DNA from: Mucilaginibacter sp. 44-25 | GTDB taxonomy: Bacteria > Bacteroidota > Bacteroidia > Sphingobacteriales > Sphingobacteriaceae | DNA: 64,000 bases | NCBI GenBank assembly: GCA_001898335.1 | Contig: MKTS01000009.1 | Span: 558,001-622,000, forward strand | Reading direction: 5' to 3' | Part shown: positions 45,298 through 53,096 of the stretch, one piece after another | Numbering within the stretch: the stretch's first letter is position 1 | Layout of the letters: each line of letters begins with the position of its first letter | Notes under the pieces: generated by a model | Database searches by the model: none | What the model was told of the DNA's origin: nothing | The model's input: the letters and a program-made list of their open reading frames with translations, nothing else | Position numbers and translations under genes: made by a program

Positions 45298-45993
45298 ATG
45301 AAGCTTTCTAACTTGCGTATATTACTGTTATTGACCCTAATGTTTAACCTTGGCACTGCCGCGCATGCACAGGACACCACCAAAAAGGCCAATGCTGTTG
45401 CAAAGCCTAATCCTTATAAAAGACCTGCAGTTGCTGCGCAAACACCGGTATCTACAACGGTTGCAACTACACCTCAACCACAAAAACCGGTGGACAAAAG
45501 CTTGCATGGCCAGTATGCTTACCTGCTCACTAAAATATATAATTACCAGCAGCCATTGGTAGGCGCCCTGGTAAAAAATTATAACGACACGCTGAAAGCA
45601 ACCCGTAAACAATTAAAGGATGCACAGGAAACGGTAACCGCCCAGGCTAAGACCATTGATACGCTTAAAAAATCATCTAACAACAAAGACCAGTCGTTGG
45701 CGGCTTCTGAGGCGAAGGTGAACGAAGTGAGTCTATTGGGTATACCCATTAATAAAGGCACTTATAATTTAATTATGTGGGGGCTGGTAATAGGCTTTGG
45801 GGCTATTGCCGCTATTGTTATTGCCCGCTCCGGCGCCCATAGCCGCGAAGCAAAGTATCGCATTAAACTGTATAACGAACTGGAAGAAGAATACAAGAAC
45901 TACAAAGCCAAAGCTAACGAGAAAGAAAAGAAACTCGCCCGCGAGTTGCAAACAGAGCGTAATAAACTGGATGAGTTGACCGGCAAAGGGTGA
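45298..45993 (+). CDS. Envelope protein with coiled coils and one membrane helix
   Basis: 231 residues. Signal peptide (MKLSNLRILLLLTLMFNLGTAAHAQ), a Pro/Thr/Ala-rich linker (30-65), a coiled-coil stretch (about 95-140), a transmembrane helix (about 158-176: LIMWGLVIGFGAIAAIVIA) and a second charged coiled coil (about 185-228). Similar Bacteroidota proteins are sometimes mislabelled tRNA (guanine-N1)-methyltransferase; no such domain is present. The stop codon overlaps the next ATG (TGATG), so translation is coupled. Confidence 0.7.
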   Translation: MKLSNLRILLLLTLMFNLGTAAHAQDTTKKANAVAKPNPYKRPAVAAQTPVSTTVATTPQPQKPVDKSLHGQYAYLLTKIYNYQQPLVGALVKNYNDTLKATRKQLKDAQETVTAQAKTIDTLKKSSNNKDQSLAASEAKVNEVSLLGIPINKGTYNLIMWGLVIGFGAIAAIVIARSGAHSREAKYRIKLYNELEEEYKNYKAKANEKEKKLARELQTERNKLDELTGKG

Positions 45994-46229
45994 TGAGCGA
46001 AAAAGCAAGGTTTTGGTCGAAAACAATATTATTAAGCATCCTGACTGTAGTGTGCCTTTGGTATATTATTGTTATAGCCATTTTCAACATATTGATGTTA
46101 ACGCCTGAAACCAGACAGATTACATATTACTGCATTGCCTTATTGATAACTATTGCTTTTTTCGGCTGCATTATATTCTATATAAACCGCATCAATCTCT
46201 GGAGAAAGCGCCATCTTTTGAAATCATGA
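45993..46229 (+). CDS. Small two-helix membrane protein
   Basis: 78 residues from ATG 45993 (MSEKARFWSKTILLS). Two hydrophobic helices (about 10-33 and 43-66) and a basic C-terminus (RINLWRKRHLLKS). It overlaps the previous stop by 1 nt and the next start by 4 nt (ATGA), so it lies in a tightly coupled three-gene unit. No family recognised. Confidence 0.6.
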   Translation: MSEKARFWSKTILLSILTVVCLWYIIVIAIFNILMLTPETRQITYYCIALLITIAFFGCIIFYINRINLWRKRHLLKS

Positions 46230-46675
46230 ATGCCTACCTCTTTGGATGGAATCCTCATAAGTTTGAATGGGCTGATCTTGATAAAGACATCTCCCGCCTA
46301 ATCGCTGGCGAAAAGGTGGAGGATAACTGGAGTGTCGCCAGCCATAAATCCATTAAACCCGGCGACCGCGCCTATGTGGTACGAGTAGGTGTTGAACCCA
46401 AAGGTATCTTTGCTTCGGGGTATGTATCATCGGAGCCTTATGTAGCCACACGCAGAGGCCGCACTCATCATCGTATCAATATTGAGTTTGATGCCTTACT
46501 CAACCCTGATAAGGAACCGATACTTTCTTTAGACATTCTTAAAACAGGCGACCTTGCCGTACAAACCTGGACACCCCAGGCATCCGGCATATCTATACGG
46601 CCGCAACTGGTAGATGAACTGGAGGGGCTATGGCTCAGTTTTTTGAGCGAACATCCGCACTTCGGCAAGATATAA
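46226..46675 (+). CDS. EVE-like (PUA superfamily) domain protein
   Basis: 149 residues, a single domain. FGWNPHKFEWADLDKDISRLIAGEKVEDNWSVASHKSIKPGDRAYVVRVGVEPKGIFASGYVSSEPY matches the EVE-like domain often fused to HNH or McrB-type nucleases. These domains read modified bases or RNA in a PUA-like pocket. Here it stands alone, translationally coupled (ATGA overlap) to two membrane proteins. No nuclease is encoded nearby, so a defence role is not shown. The domain call comes from motif recall, not a search. Confidence 0.75.
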   Translation: MNAYLFGWNPHKFEWADLDKDISRLIAGEKVEDNWSVASHKSIKPGDRAYVVRVGVEPKGIFASGYVSSEPYVATRRGRTHHRINIEFDALLNPDKEPILSLDILKTGDLAVQTWTPQASGISIRPQLVDELEGLWLSFLSEHPHFGKI

Positions 46676-46742
46676 ACCTGCAAGTCGCATTATGCCTATC
46701 AAGTTGTCGTGTTTGCACATAAGCGGCAATAGCGCGCTACAC

Positions 46743-46750
46743 TAACTTTG
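46743..46750 (+). promoter_or_regulatory. Promoter -7 box of the VOC gene
   Basis: TAACTTTG matches TAnnTTTG and lies 22 nt before ATG 46773. No -33 TTG at the right distance. Confidence 0.5.
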
Positions 46751-46772
46751 AGGTAAATAAAACCTCAAAAAA

Positions 46773-47183
46773 ATGGCTACTCAAATCTTTTTAAATCTCG
46801 CGGTTAATGATCTTAACCGTTCCATAGCATTCTTTACTAAGCTGGGCTACAGCTTTAACCCCAAGTTTACCGACGAAAAGGCAACCTGCATGATCATCAG
46901 CGACAATATCTTTGTAATGCTTTTAACAAGGCCCTTTTTTCAAACTTTTACCAACAAGGAAATAATTGACGCGCACAAAGCGGTAGAATGCTCCATAGCA
47001 TTATCAGCAGAGAGCCGGGAAGCTGTTAACGAAATGGTTGCCAAAGCCGAGGCTGCGGGTGCCACCATACCCAACCCCGCTTCTGATTATGGGTTTATGT
47101 ACCAGCACAGTTTTGAGGACCTCGACGGCCACCACTGGGAAATTGTTTGGATGGACCCTAATAGTTCGCCCGAGCATATATAG
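46773..47183 (+). CDS. VOC-family (glyoxalase-like) protein
   Basis: 136 residues. VOC fold with MATQIFLNLAVNDLNRSIAFFTKLGYSFNPKFTDEKATCMIISDNIFVMLLT in the first half and SFEDLDGHHWEIVWMDP at the end, where the Glu is a usual metal ligand. The metal-binding His of the first module is not evident. Substrate unknown. It converges on rpsJ. Confidence 0.88.
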   Translation: MATQIFLNLAVNDLNRSIAFFTKLGYSFNPKFTDEKATCMIISDNIFVMLLTRPFFQTFTNKEIIDAHKAVECSIALSAESREAVNEMVAKAEAAGATIPNPASDYGFMYQHSFEDLDGHHWEIVWMDPNSSPEHI

Positions 47184-47193
47184 CATAAATCAT

Positions 47194-47274
47194 TGTCATT
47201 ACACCGGAATCAAGTGACGTGTTAGCCCCGATACGTATAACGATGAGATTGCCACTCTATCGCTAGCAATGACA
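47194..47274. repeat. REP-like palindrome, copy 2 (degenerate)
   Basis: TGTCATTacac..gtgacgtgttagc and gagattgcc..gctagcaatgaca: the same ends and internal words as the element at 8164, more diverged. Confidence 0.6.
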
Positions 47275-47285
47275 TGGTATTTAAA

Positions 47286-47315
47286 CAAAAAGCCACCCAA
47301 ATTGGGTGGCTCTTC
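47286..47315. terminator. Bidirectional terminator between VOC gene and rpsJ
   Basis: AGCCACCCAA and TTGGGTGGCT form a perfect 10-bp stem. The - strand side is followed by TTTTTG and the + strand side by CTTCT, so it serves rpsJ best and the VOC gene possibly. Confidence 0.85.
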
Positions 47316-47365
47316 TATCTTGATTCTAAAATCTTGATTCTTTTTTTTCGGATCTTCCGGTACTA

Positions 47366-47671
47366 TCACACTTTGATCTCAACTTCAACACCGCTTGGCA
47401 ATTCAAGCTTCATTAAAGCATCTACAGTTTTTGAGTTTGAGCTGTAGATATCCAACAGACGTTTGTAAGAACATAGTTGGAATTGCTCACGTGCTTTTTT
47501 GTTTACGTGTGGTGAACGCAATACAGTAAAGATTTTCTTTTCGGTTGGTAACGGAAGTGGTCCGCTAACTACAGCGCCTGTTGGCTTTACTGTTTTAACG
47601 ATCTTCTCAGCTGATTTATCAACCAAGTTGTAATCGTACGATTTTAATTTGATCCTGATTCTTTGGCTCAT
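47366..47671 (-). CDS. rpsJ: 30S ribosomal protein S10
   Basis: 101 residues. Starts [67 protein letters not shown] 47671 is chosen by homology. It ends before a terminator and is separated from rplC, its usual next gene, by about 6 kb. In E. coli this protein (NusE) also takes part in antitermination. Confidence 0.98.
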   Translation of the reverse strand: MSQRIRIKLKSYDYNLVDKSAEKIVKTVKPTGAVVSGPLPLPTEKKIFTVLRSPHVNKKAREQFQLCSYKRLLDIYSSNSKTVDALMKLELPSGVEVEIKV

Positions 47672-47776
47672 TTTGTTTTTAAATTTTTGTGATACCACCG
47701 ATTTTCCGACGATCTCACCGATTGTTAATGAATCAACCTAAGAGCTATTTATTAGGTATGATCCGGTTATTTATTA

Positions 47777-47819
47777 ATTACACCGATAATCTGTGAAATC
47801 ACAAACTAATCGGTGTAAT
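47777..47819. repeat. Nested inverted repeat between fusA and rpsJ
   Basis: ATTACACCGAT (47777-47787) and ATCGGTGTAAT (47809-47819) are perfect 11-bp arms. Inside, TGTGA/TCACA (47792-47803) pair again. 'caccgat' words recur to the left (about 47695-47725). Confidence 0.75.
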
Positions 47820-47829
47820 CATACTACAC

Positions 47830-49941
47830 TTAGTCAACAGATACTTGTTTGCGGCCTTTTGATTTAGCCACAACTTCGTCCTGTACGTTACGCGGTGCTG
47901 GTTCGTAATGGTCAAACTCCATGGTTGAAGTTGCACGACCTGAAGTGATAGTACGTAACTGGGTTACATAACCAAACATTTCAGAAAGTGGTACCATCGC
48001 TTTAATTACCTGTGAGCCGTTACGCGTGTCCATACCTTGCAGCTGGCCACGACGACGGTTCATGTCACCGATAACATCACCCATGTTTTCTTCAGGGGTA
48101 AGGATCTCGATCTTCATGATCGGCTCCAGTAATACCGGTTTACATTTTGGCAATGCTTCACGGTAAGCAGAACGACCTGCGATCTCGAATGAAAGCGCAT
48201 CTGAATCGACCGCGTGGAATGAACCATCAATTAAACGAACTTTTAAGCTGGTAAGCGGGTAACCTGCAAGCACACCGTTATCCATTGCGGCTTTAAAGCC
48301 TTTCTCAACAGATGGGATAAACTCGCGAGGGATTGAACCACCTACAATTTCGTTAACAAATTGTAAGCCTTCTTTCTCGTCATCGGCAGGAGAAATGATC
48401 ACCTGGATGTCAGCGAATTTACCACGACCACCGGTTTGTTTCTTGTACGTTTCGCGGTGTTGTACGGTACCTGTGATAGCCTCTTTATAAGCAACCTGCG
48501 GAGCACCCTGGTTAACCTCTACCTTAAACTCGCGTTTAAGACGGTCCATCAGGATATCTAAGTGAAGCTCACCCATACCGCTAATTACAGTTTGGCCGGT
48601 ATCTTCGTCAGTTTGTACGCGGAAGGTAGGGTCCTCTTCGGCCAGTTTGCCTAAAGCCATACCCAATTTATCAACGTCGGCCTGAGTTTTTGGCTCAATC
48701 GCTAAACCGATAACCGGCTCAGGGAATACCATTGATTCAAGAACCAGTTTGTTTTTCTCATCGCAAAGGGTATCACCGGTTTTGATGTCCTTAAAGCCTA
48801 CTACCGCAGCAATATCACCTGCACCTACGTTAGGGATAGGGTTTTGCTTGTTAGCATGCATTTGGAATATACGGGAGATACGCTCTTTTGACTCGGAACG
48901 CATGTTGTAAACGTATGAACCAGCATCCAGGTTACCAGAGTAAACACGGATAAAGCAAAGGCGACCTACGAATGGGTCGGTAGCAATTTTAAACGCTAAA
49001 GCTGCAAATGGCTCCTTAACATCCGGTTTAACCAATACTTCTTCGCCGGTATCAGGGTTAGTACCCACAACACCTTTAGAATCCAAAGGTGAAGGCATCA
49101 ACTCCATTACATAGTCAAGCATGGTTTGTACACCTTTGTTTTTGAAAGATGAACCGCAGGTCATCGGAACGATCTTACCTGCTAATGTAGCCTGACGTAA
49201 AGCGTCTAATACCTCGCGCTCAGTGATAGTGGTTGGATCATCAAAGAATTTCTCCATTAATGAATCGTCAAACTCAGCTACCGCTTCTAATAATTTCTCT
49301 CTCCACTCAGTTGCTTCATCCAGCATATCATCAGGAATTGGCACTTCGGTAAAGGTCATACCTTTATCGTGCTCGTTCCAAACAATACCGCGGAAGTTGA
49401 TCAGATCAACCACGCCTTTGAACTGGTCTTCGGCACCAATTGGCAACTGCAACGGGATAGCAACACTACCCAGCATTTCTTTAACCTGTTTTACCACGTT
49501 AAGGAAATCGGCACCGCTACGGTCCATTTTGTTAACAAAACCAATACGCGGTACGTTATAGTTGTTAGCCAAACGCCAGTTAGTTTCTGACTGTGGCTCA
49601 ACACCATCAACCGCACTGAATAAGAACACCAAACCATCTAATACACGCAGCGAGCGGTTCACCTCTACGGTGAAATCCACGTGGCCCGGTGTATCAATGA
49701 TGTTCATGTGATAGTTTTGGTTACGGTATTTCCAGTTTACAGTGGTAGCTGCAGAGGTAATGGTAATACCACGTTCCTGCTCCTGCGCCATCCAGTCCAT
49801 TGTAGCTGCACCTTCGTGTACCTCGCCAATTTTGTGGCTAACACCGGCGTAGTACAATATACGCTCTGTAGTAGTGGTTTTACCGGCATCAATGTGAGCG
49901 GCAATACCGATATTTCTTGTGTATTTTAGATCTCTTGACAT
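47830..49941 (-). CDS. fusA: Elongation factor G
   Basis: 703-residue translocation GTPase. G domain with [36 protein letters not shown] and [10 protein letters not shown]; domains II-V complete, including [17 protein letters not shown] and the C-terminal [24 protein letters not shown]. Classical position between rpsG and rpsJ. Confidence 0.98.
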   Translation of the reverse strand: MSRDLKYTRNIGIAAHIDAGKTTTTERILYYAGVSHKIGEVHEGAATMDWMAQEQERGITITSAATTVNWKYRNQNYHMNIIDTPGHVDFTVEVNRSLRVLDGLVFLFSAVDGVEPQSETNWRLANNYNVPRIGFVNKMDRSGADFLNVVKQVKEMLGSVAIPLQLPIGAEDQFKGVVDLINFRGIVWNEHDKGMTFTEVPIPDDMLDEATEWREKLLEAVAEFDDSLMEKFFDDPTTITEREVLDALRQATLAGKIVPMTCGSSFKNKGVQTMLDYVMELMPSPLDSKGVVGTNPDTGEEVLVKPDVKEPFAALAFKIATDPFVGRLCFIRVYSGNLDAGSYVYNMRSESKERISRIFQMHANKQNPIPNVGAGDIAAVVGFKDIKTGDTLCDEKNKLVLESMVFPEPVIGLAIEPKTQADVDKLGMALGKLAEEDPTFRVQTDEDTGQTVISGMGELHLDILMDRLKREFKVEVNQGAPQVAYKEAITGTVQHRETYKKQTGGRGKFADIQVIISPADDEKEGLQFVNEIVGGSIPREFIPSVEKGFKAAMDNGVLAGYPLTSLKVRLIDGSFHAVDSDALSFEIAGRSAYREALPKCKPVLLEPIMKIEILTPEENMGDVIGDMNRRRGQLQGMDTRNGSQVIKAMVPLSEMFGYVTQLRTITSGRATSTMEFDHYEPAPRNVQDEVVAKSKGRKQVSVD

Positions 49942-49959
49942 TTTAATTTTGTTCTAATC

Positions 49960-50427
49960 TTAGAAACGGAAGTGTGAGAACGCCTTGTTAGCCTCAGCCA
50001 TTTTGTGCGTATCTTCTTTCTTCTTAACAGCAGCACCTTCGCCTTTTGCAGCAGAGATGATCTCGCCTGCCAGTTTCTCCATCATGGTTTTTTCACCACG
50101 TTTGCGGGCATAGCTAATTAACCATTTCATACCCAAAGCAATTTTACGCTCCGGACGAACCTCTGTAGGCACCTGGAAGTTAGCACCACCTACACGGCGG
50201 CTTTTAACCTCTACAGCTGGCATAACGTTATTAAGCGCCTTTTTCCAGGTATCTAAACCGCTTTCGCTGGTTTTTTTCTCAACAATGTCAACTGCATTAT
50301 AAAATATAGCGTACGCGGTAGATTTTTTACCATCGTACATCATGTTATTCACAAACCTTGTAACCAAAGTATCGTTGAACCTTGGGTCAGGAAGGATAAT
50401 TCTCTTTTTTGGTTTTGACTTTCTCAT
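49960..50427 (-). CDS. rpsG: 30S ribosomal protein S7
   Basis: 155 residues. Starts [50 protein letters not shown] and contains [27 protein letters not shown]. It initiates 30S head assembly and lies near the E site. 18 bp from fusA and 18 bp from rpsL. Confidence 0.98.
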   Translation of the reverse strand: MRKSKPKKRIILPDPRFNDTLVTRFVNNMMYDGKKSTAYAIFYNAVDIVEKKTSESGLDTWKKALNNVMPAVEVKSRRVGGANFQVPTEVRPERKIALGMKWLISYARKRGEKTMMEKLAGEIISAAKGEGAAVKKKEDTHKMAEANKAFSHFRF

Positions 50428-50445
50428 TGCTTTCTATCCTCCTTA

Positions 50446-50859
50446 TTATTTCTTTTTACCTTTTGCTGGAGCAGCTGCTGGCTGTCCTGGTTTAGGGCGT
50501 TTGGTTCCGTATTTAGAACGACGCTGGTTACGGCCGGCAACACCTGATGTATCTAAAGCACCACGAATGATGTGGTAACGTACACCCGGTAAGTCTTTAA
50601 CACGACCACCACGGATTAAAACAATTGAGTGTTCCTGTAAGTTGTGGCCTTCACCAGGGATGTAGGCGTTAACTTCTTTACCATTTGTAAGGCGCACACG
50701 TGCAACTTTACGCATTGCTGAGTTTGGTTTTTTAGGGGTAGTGGTATACACACGTGTGCACACTCCTCTTCGCTGTGGACAGCTGTCCAACGCCGGAGAC
50801 TTACTCTTGTCTTCCAGAGCTACTCTACCTTTTCTAACTAATTGCTGAATAGTAGGCAT
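50446..50859 (-). CDS. rpsL: 30S ribosomal protein S12
   Basis: 137 residues. [60 protein letters not shown] and [23 protein letters not shown]. The lysines changed in streptomycin-resistant mutants (in TTPKKPNSA and GRVKDLPG) are wild type. A short Ala/Lys tail ([13 protein letters not shown]) ends the protein. First gene of the str block. Confidence 0.98.
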   Translation of the reverse strand: MPTIQQLVRKGRVALEDKSKSPALDSCPQRRGVCTRVYTTTPKKPNSAMRKVARVRLTNGKEVNAYIPGEGHNLQEHSIVLIRGGRVKDLPGVRYHIIRGALDTSGVAGRNQRRSKYGTKRPKPGQPAAAPAKGKKK

Positions 50860-50904
50860 TCTTTGCTTTTTGTTTTTACAGTTTTATCCTTATTTTAAGG
50901 ACTG

Positions 50905-50934
50905 CAAAGGTAGATACTATTTTTTGATTTTCAA
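50905..50934 (-). promoter_or_regulatory. Promoter of the rpsL-rpsG-fusA-rpsJ operon
   Basis: On the - strand the -33 TTG (50934-50932) and the -7 TACCTTTG (50912-50905) are 19 nt apart, a consensus Bacteroidota promoter. The rpsL start is 45 nt downstream. Confidence 0.8.
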
Positions 50935-50939
50935 GGGCT

Positions 50940-51157
50940 TGGGTAAAAAAGTTTTTGGCTGGGGTGGAGCGGGTTGCCGGTGCGGGATCGGGAGCCGGTT
51001 TATTCTCCCCTCAAGAAGACAGACAGATGTGTGATATAGCGCAATATGTAAAGCATAGTTACTGATGCTATCAACCACCAGCCCCGCTTTACGCTCATAC
51101 TGCACCGGCCTTAGGCGCAAGGCCGGTATCCGCTGCAATCGGGTTTATTTCGCAAAT
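50940..51157. other. Gene-free stretch, probable dispersed repeat
   Basis: No supported gene. The - strand reads as a mosaic (cccgattgcagcggat near 51130-51145, gcgtaaagcggggct near 51085) that I associate with multicopy intergenic sequence in this bacterial group. GGCCGGTatc and caCCGGCC (about 51101-51127) can pair. A 73-codon - strand frame (50917-51138) is judged spurious. Confidence 0.4.
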
Positions 51158-51237
51158 TGTCATGCTGAGGAACGAAGCATCTGATCTACGATTTGCTTCT
51201 CACAGATTTAGATTCTTCGCTAACTCTCAGAATGACA
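51158..51237. repeat. REP-like palindrome, variant
   Basis: TGTCATGCTGAGGAACGAAGC and the complementary-type segment ending ctctcagAATGACA form an imperfect hairpin. Same end words (tgtcat..atgaca) as the element at 8164, but the internal sequence belongs to a 'ctgaggaacgaagcatct' subtype. Confidence 0.7.
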
Positions 51238-51295
51238 AATAATACTTTCCATCAACTAAACTCAATGTTCTCTTATTGCACTACGGTTAAACTAC

Positions 51296-51388
51296 GTCAT
51301 TGCGAGCGAAGCGCGGCAATCGCAGAGGACAAGCAAACATTCACCTGCTTATGAGATTGCCGCGTCGTTAACGCTCCCCGCAATGACA
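51296..51388. repeat. REP-like palindrome, copy 3
   Basis: GTCATTGCGAGCGAAGCGCGGCAATC and GAGATTGCCGCGTCGTTAACGCTCCCCGCAATGAC are complementary over most of their length. Closest relative of the element at 8164. Confidence 0.8.
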
Positions 51389-51734
51389 TAAAATTTCCCC
51401 GGCAGCAAAAAAGCTTCGGGCGAAAGCGGGCAGAACAATGGTGGCCCGTGCGTTTGCAAGGGCATAGCATTACTTGCCGAAGCTCGGCCTTGCGCGAACG
51501 AAGTAGCGGCAAGCTATTGCAGCCCGTGGTTCTGGCTGCTTGCAGGGTAAAGGCCTTGTGCGCCAAGAAGCCTCTTTGCTGACTTGATCTTTGGTTACTT
51601 TGTATCAAGACAAAGTAACAGCCCTCCGCGGCAATTGAGCGGACTAACATCAATTCTTAGCACTTACTTAGCCTATGGGATGCCGAAATAAATCCGGCAT
51701 GACGACCCATGCTCCAAAAAAATTCAAATATTTT
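51389..51734. other. Gene-free, probably repetitive DNA before tRNA-Gly
   Basis: No coding gene is supported. It contains a run related to the recurrent motif 'ctttggttactttg..caaagtaac' (about 51590-51620, an inverted repeat), and gcttgcagggtaaaggcc/ggcgcaaggcc-type words. The stretch looks like decayed multicopy DNA; 'tgccgaaataaatccggcatgac' (about 51681-51703) is a further small palindrome. Confidence 0.45.
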
Positions 51735-51735
51735 T

Positions 51736-51764
51736 TTGCTATTAAATCTAAAATTATACTTTTG
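51736..51764 (+). promoter_or_regulatory. Promoter of tRNA-Gly
   Basis: The -33 TTG (51736-51738) and the -7 TACTTTTG (51757-51764) are 18 nt apart. The predicted start is a few nt before the tRNA 5' end. Confidence 0.65.
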
Positions 51765-51774
51765 CCACCCCAAC

Positions 51775-51850
<76 letters not shown>

Positions 51851-51885
51851 AATCCTCTGCATCACCGGCAGAGGATTTTTTGTTT
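51851..51885 (+). terminator. Terminator after tRNA-Gly
   Basis: AATCCTCTGC pairs with GCAGAGGATT (10 bp), followed by TTTTTG. It begins right after the CCA end. Confidence 0.88.
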
Positions 51886-51899
51886 TCATGATGTTTAGC

Positions 51900-51913
51900 T
51901 ATGTTTAAACATA
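51900..51913. promoter_or_regulatory. Perfect 14-nt palindrome upstream of a small membrane protein gene
   Basis: TATGTTTAAACATA is fully self-complementary and lies 13 nt before ATG 51927. Its left half (TATGTTTA) resembles a -7 box. Possible operator; untested. Confidence 0.35.
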
Positions 51914-51926
51914 AATCATAAGCATC

Positions 51927-52178
51927 ATGAAAACCGACCTTTACACCAAAATTGTCCTCACTATTATCGCGGTGGTACTTACCGCCAACCTGTTTAAAGC
52001 TACCATTACTCCCGCCATAGCCGATTCAAAGAAATATGTTACACTGCCGGTTAACCCGGATGGCAGCATTAACGTGAACATTAATAAAGTGGCAGCACCA
52101 ATGGACGTTAAAATAACCGACGTTGACCGGAACGCATTTTATTACATTACGCCTATCCCTGTTAAGGTGAACAATTAA
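51927..52178 (+). CDS. Small single-pass membrane or secreted hypothetical protein
   Basis: 83 residues. One N-terminal hydrophobic segment (about 8-24, IVLTIIAVVLTANLF), then a short polar domain with two repeated Val-Pro-Val-like strands (YVTLPVNPDGSINVNINKV, FYYITPIPVKVNN). I do not recognise the family. It stands alone after tRNA-Gly. Confidence 0.6.
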   Translation: MKTDLYTKIVLTIIAVVLTANLFKATITPAIADSKKYVTLPVNPDGSINVNINKVAAPMDVKITDVDRNAFYYITPIPVKVNN

Positions 52179-52214
52179 GCATATGTTGTAGGAGAGCAGG
52201 GCAAAGAGTTGGAT

Positions 52215-53072
52215 TTAAAAACCGGCATCTGTAATCTGATGATAGAAAGATGATGTTGGGGGCGTAAACTTTTTGGCTTTCATCATCCATATCTTGTATA
52301 CGTGCTCTTTGCCCTGGGCATGGTAAATACTGGCTATGTTAAAAGCAAACTCGCCTTTTATCTCAGAAACTTCTTCAGTGAATAAATTAAAGCCTTTTAA
52401 ATATGCCTCGGTAGCCCTTTCGTAATCCTTTTGTTTCATGTAAGCATACCCAAGTTCTTTATAATACATTAAATTACCAGGGTCCTTAACCAATGCTAAC
52501 TCCATTATTTCCGCCGCGTCAGGGTAATCACCTATCACATTGTAGGCATAAGCCATCTCATAACTTATCCCTTTTTGGTCGGGATCAATAGCATGCGCTA
52601 TTTTAAGATAGTGCAGCGCGGTATCTGGTTCATTAAGATCATTGTAGATCCAGCCGATACGGCCATAGTAAGCGGCACTATCTTTAAAACTATAGTAATT
52701 ACTTATCCATGCAGGCTGGGCAGGTAAGTTAAGATCTTTAAAATGCCTTTGCGGAATAAGCGCTACATTACGCCAGTTTGGCTCAATACGATATTTAAGC
52801 GATTGACCTTTAAAAGCTGAAGTATCATTAATATACCTGCCATTCTCAATTTTAAACGAGCCTTTAAGGTCAAAGGTGAAACCCGCGTCCCTGTCAATAT
52901 AAATAAACCCATATAAAAAATTATTGGGCGATTCCTTCTTCTCCAACGCCACCCACCTTCGCTCACACTTGGTGAAGCGGTGGTCAAAAATAAGGCTGTC
53001 CTCCGCGTTCGAACTTTGGGAAAACGCATTGGTGTAACCTGCTAAAATTAGTATGATGGCAAGGTATTTCAT
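52215..53072 (-). CDS. Secreted TPR-repeat protein
   Basis: 285 residues. Signal peptide MKYLAIILILAGYTNAFSQ; an N-terminal unknown region (20-130); then four or so TPR units (about 130-270: AAYYGRIGWIYNDLNEPDTALHYLKIAHAIDP, ISYEMAYAYNVIGDYPDAAEIMELALVKDP, LMYYKELGYAYMKQKDYERATEAYLKGFNLF). Probably a periplasmic adaptor. It lies 24 bp after the fucosidase gene on the same strand, so it may be in that operon. Confidence 0.75.
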   Translation of the reverse strand: MKYLAIILILAGYTNAFSQSSNAEDSLIFDHRFTKCERRWVALEKKESPNNFLYGFIYIDRDAGFTFDLKGSFKIENGRYINDTSAFKGQSLKYRIEPNWRNVALIPQRHFKDLNLPAQPAWISNYYSFKDSAAYYGRIGWIYNDLNEPDTALHYLKIAHAIDPDQKGISYEMAYAYNVIGDYPDAAEIMELALVKDPGNLMYYKELGYAYMKQKDYERATEAYLKGFNLFTEEVSEIKGEFAFNIASIYHAQGKEHVYKIWMMKAKKFTPPTSSFYHQITDAGF

Positions 53073-53096
53073 GGTTAAATATTTGCACGCGAAAAT

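Noticed and set aside
45298..45993. tRNA (guanine-N1)-methyltransferase label for the coiled-coil protein
   Set aside because: No SPOUT-fold or TrmD motifs; the sequence is a signal peptide, coiled coils and a membrane helix.
50917..51138. 73-codon - strand frame upstream of rpsL
   Set aside because: It overlaps the rpsL promoter and repeat-like DNA; basic and Pro-rich with no domain. Probably a translated repeat.
51297..51653. 118-codon - strand frame before tRNA-Gly
   Set aside because: It crosses a REP-like hairpin and decayed repeats; no protein features.
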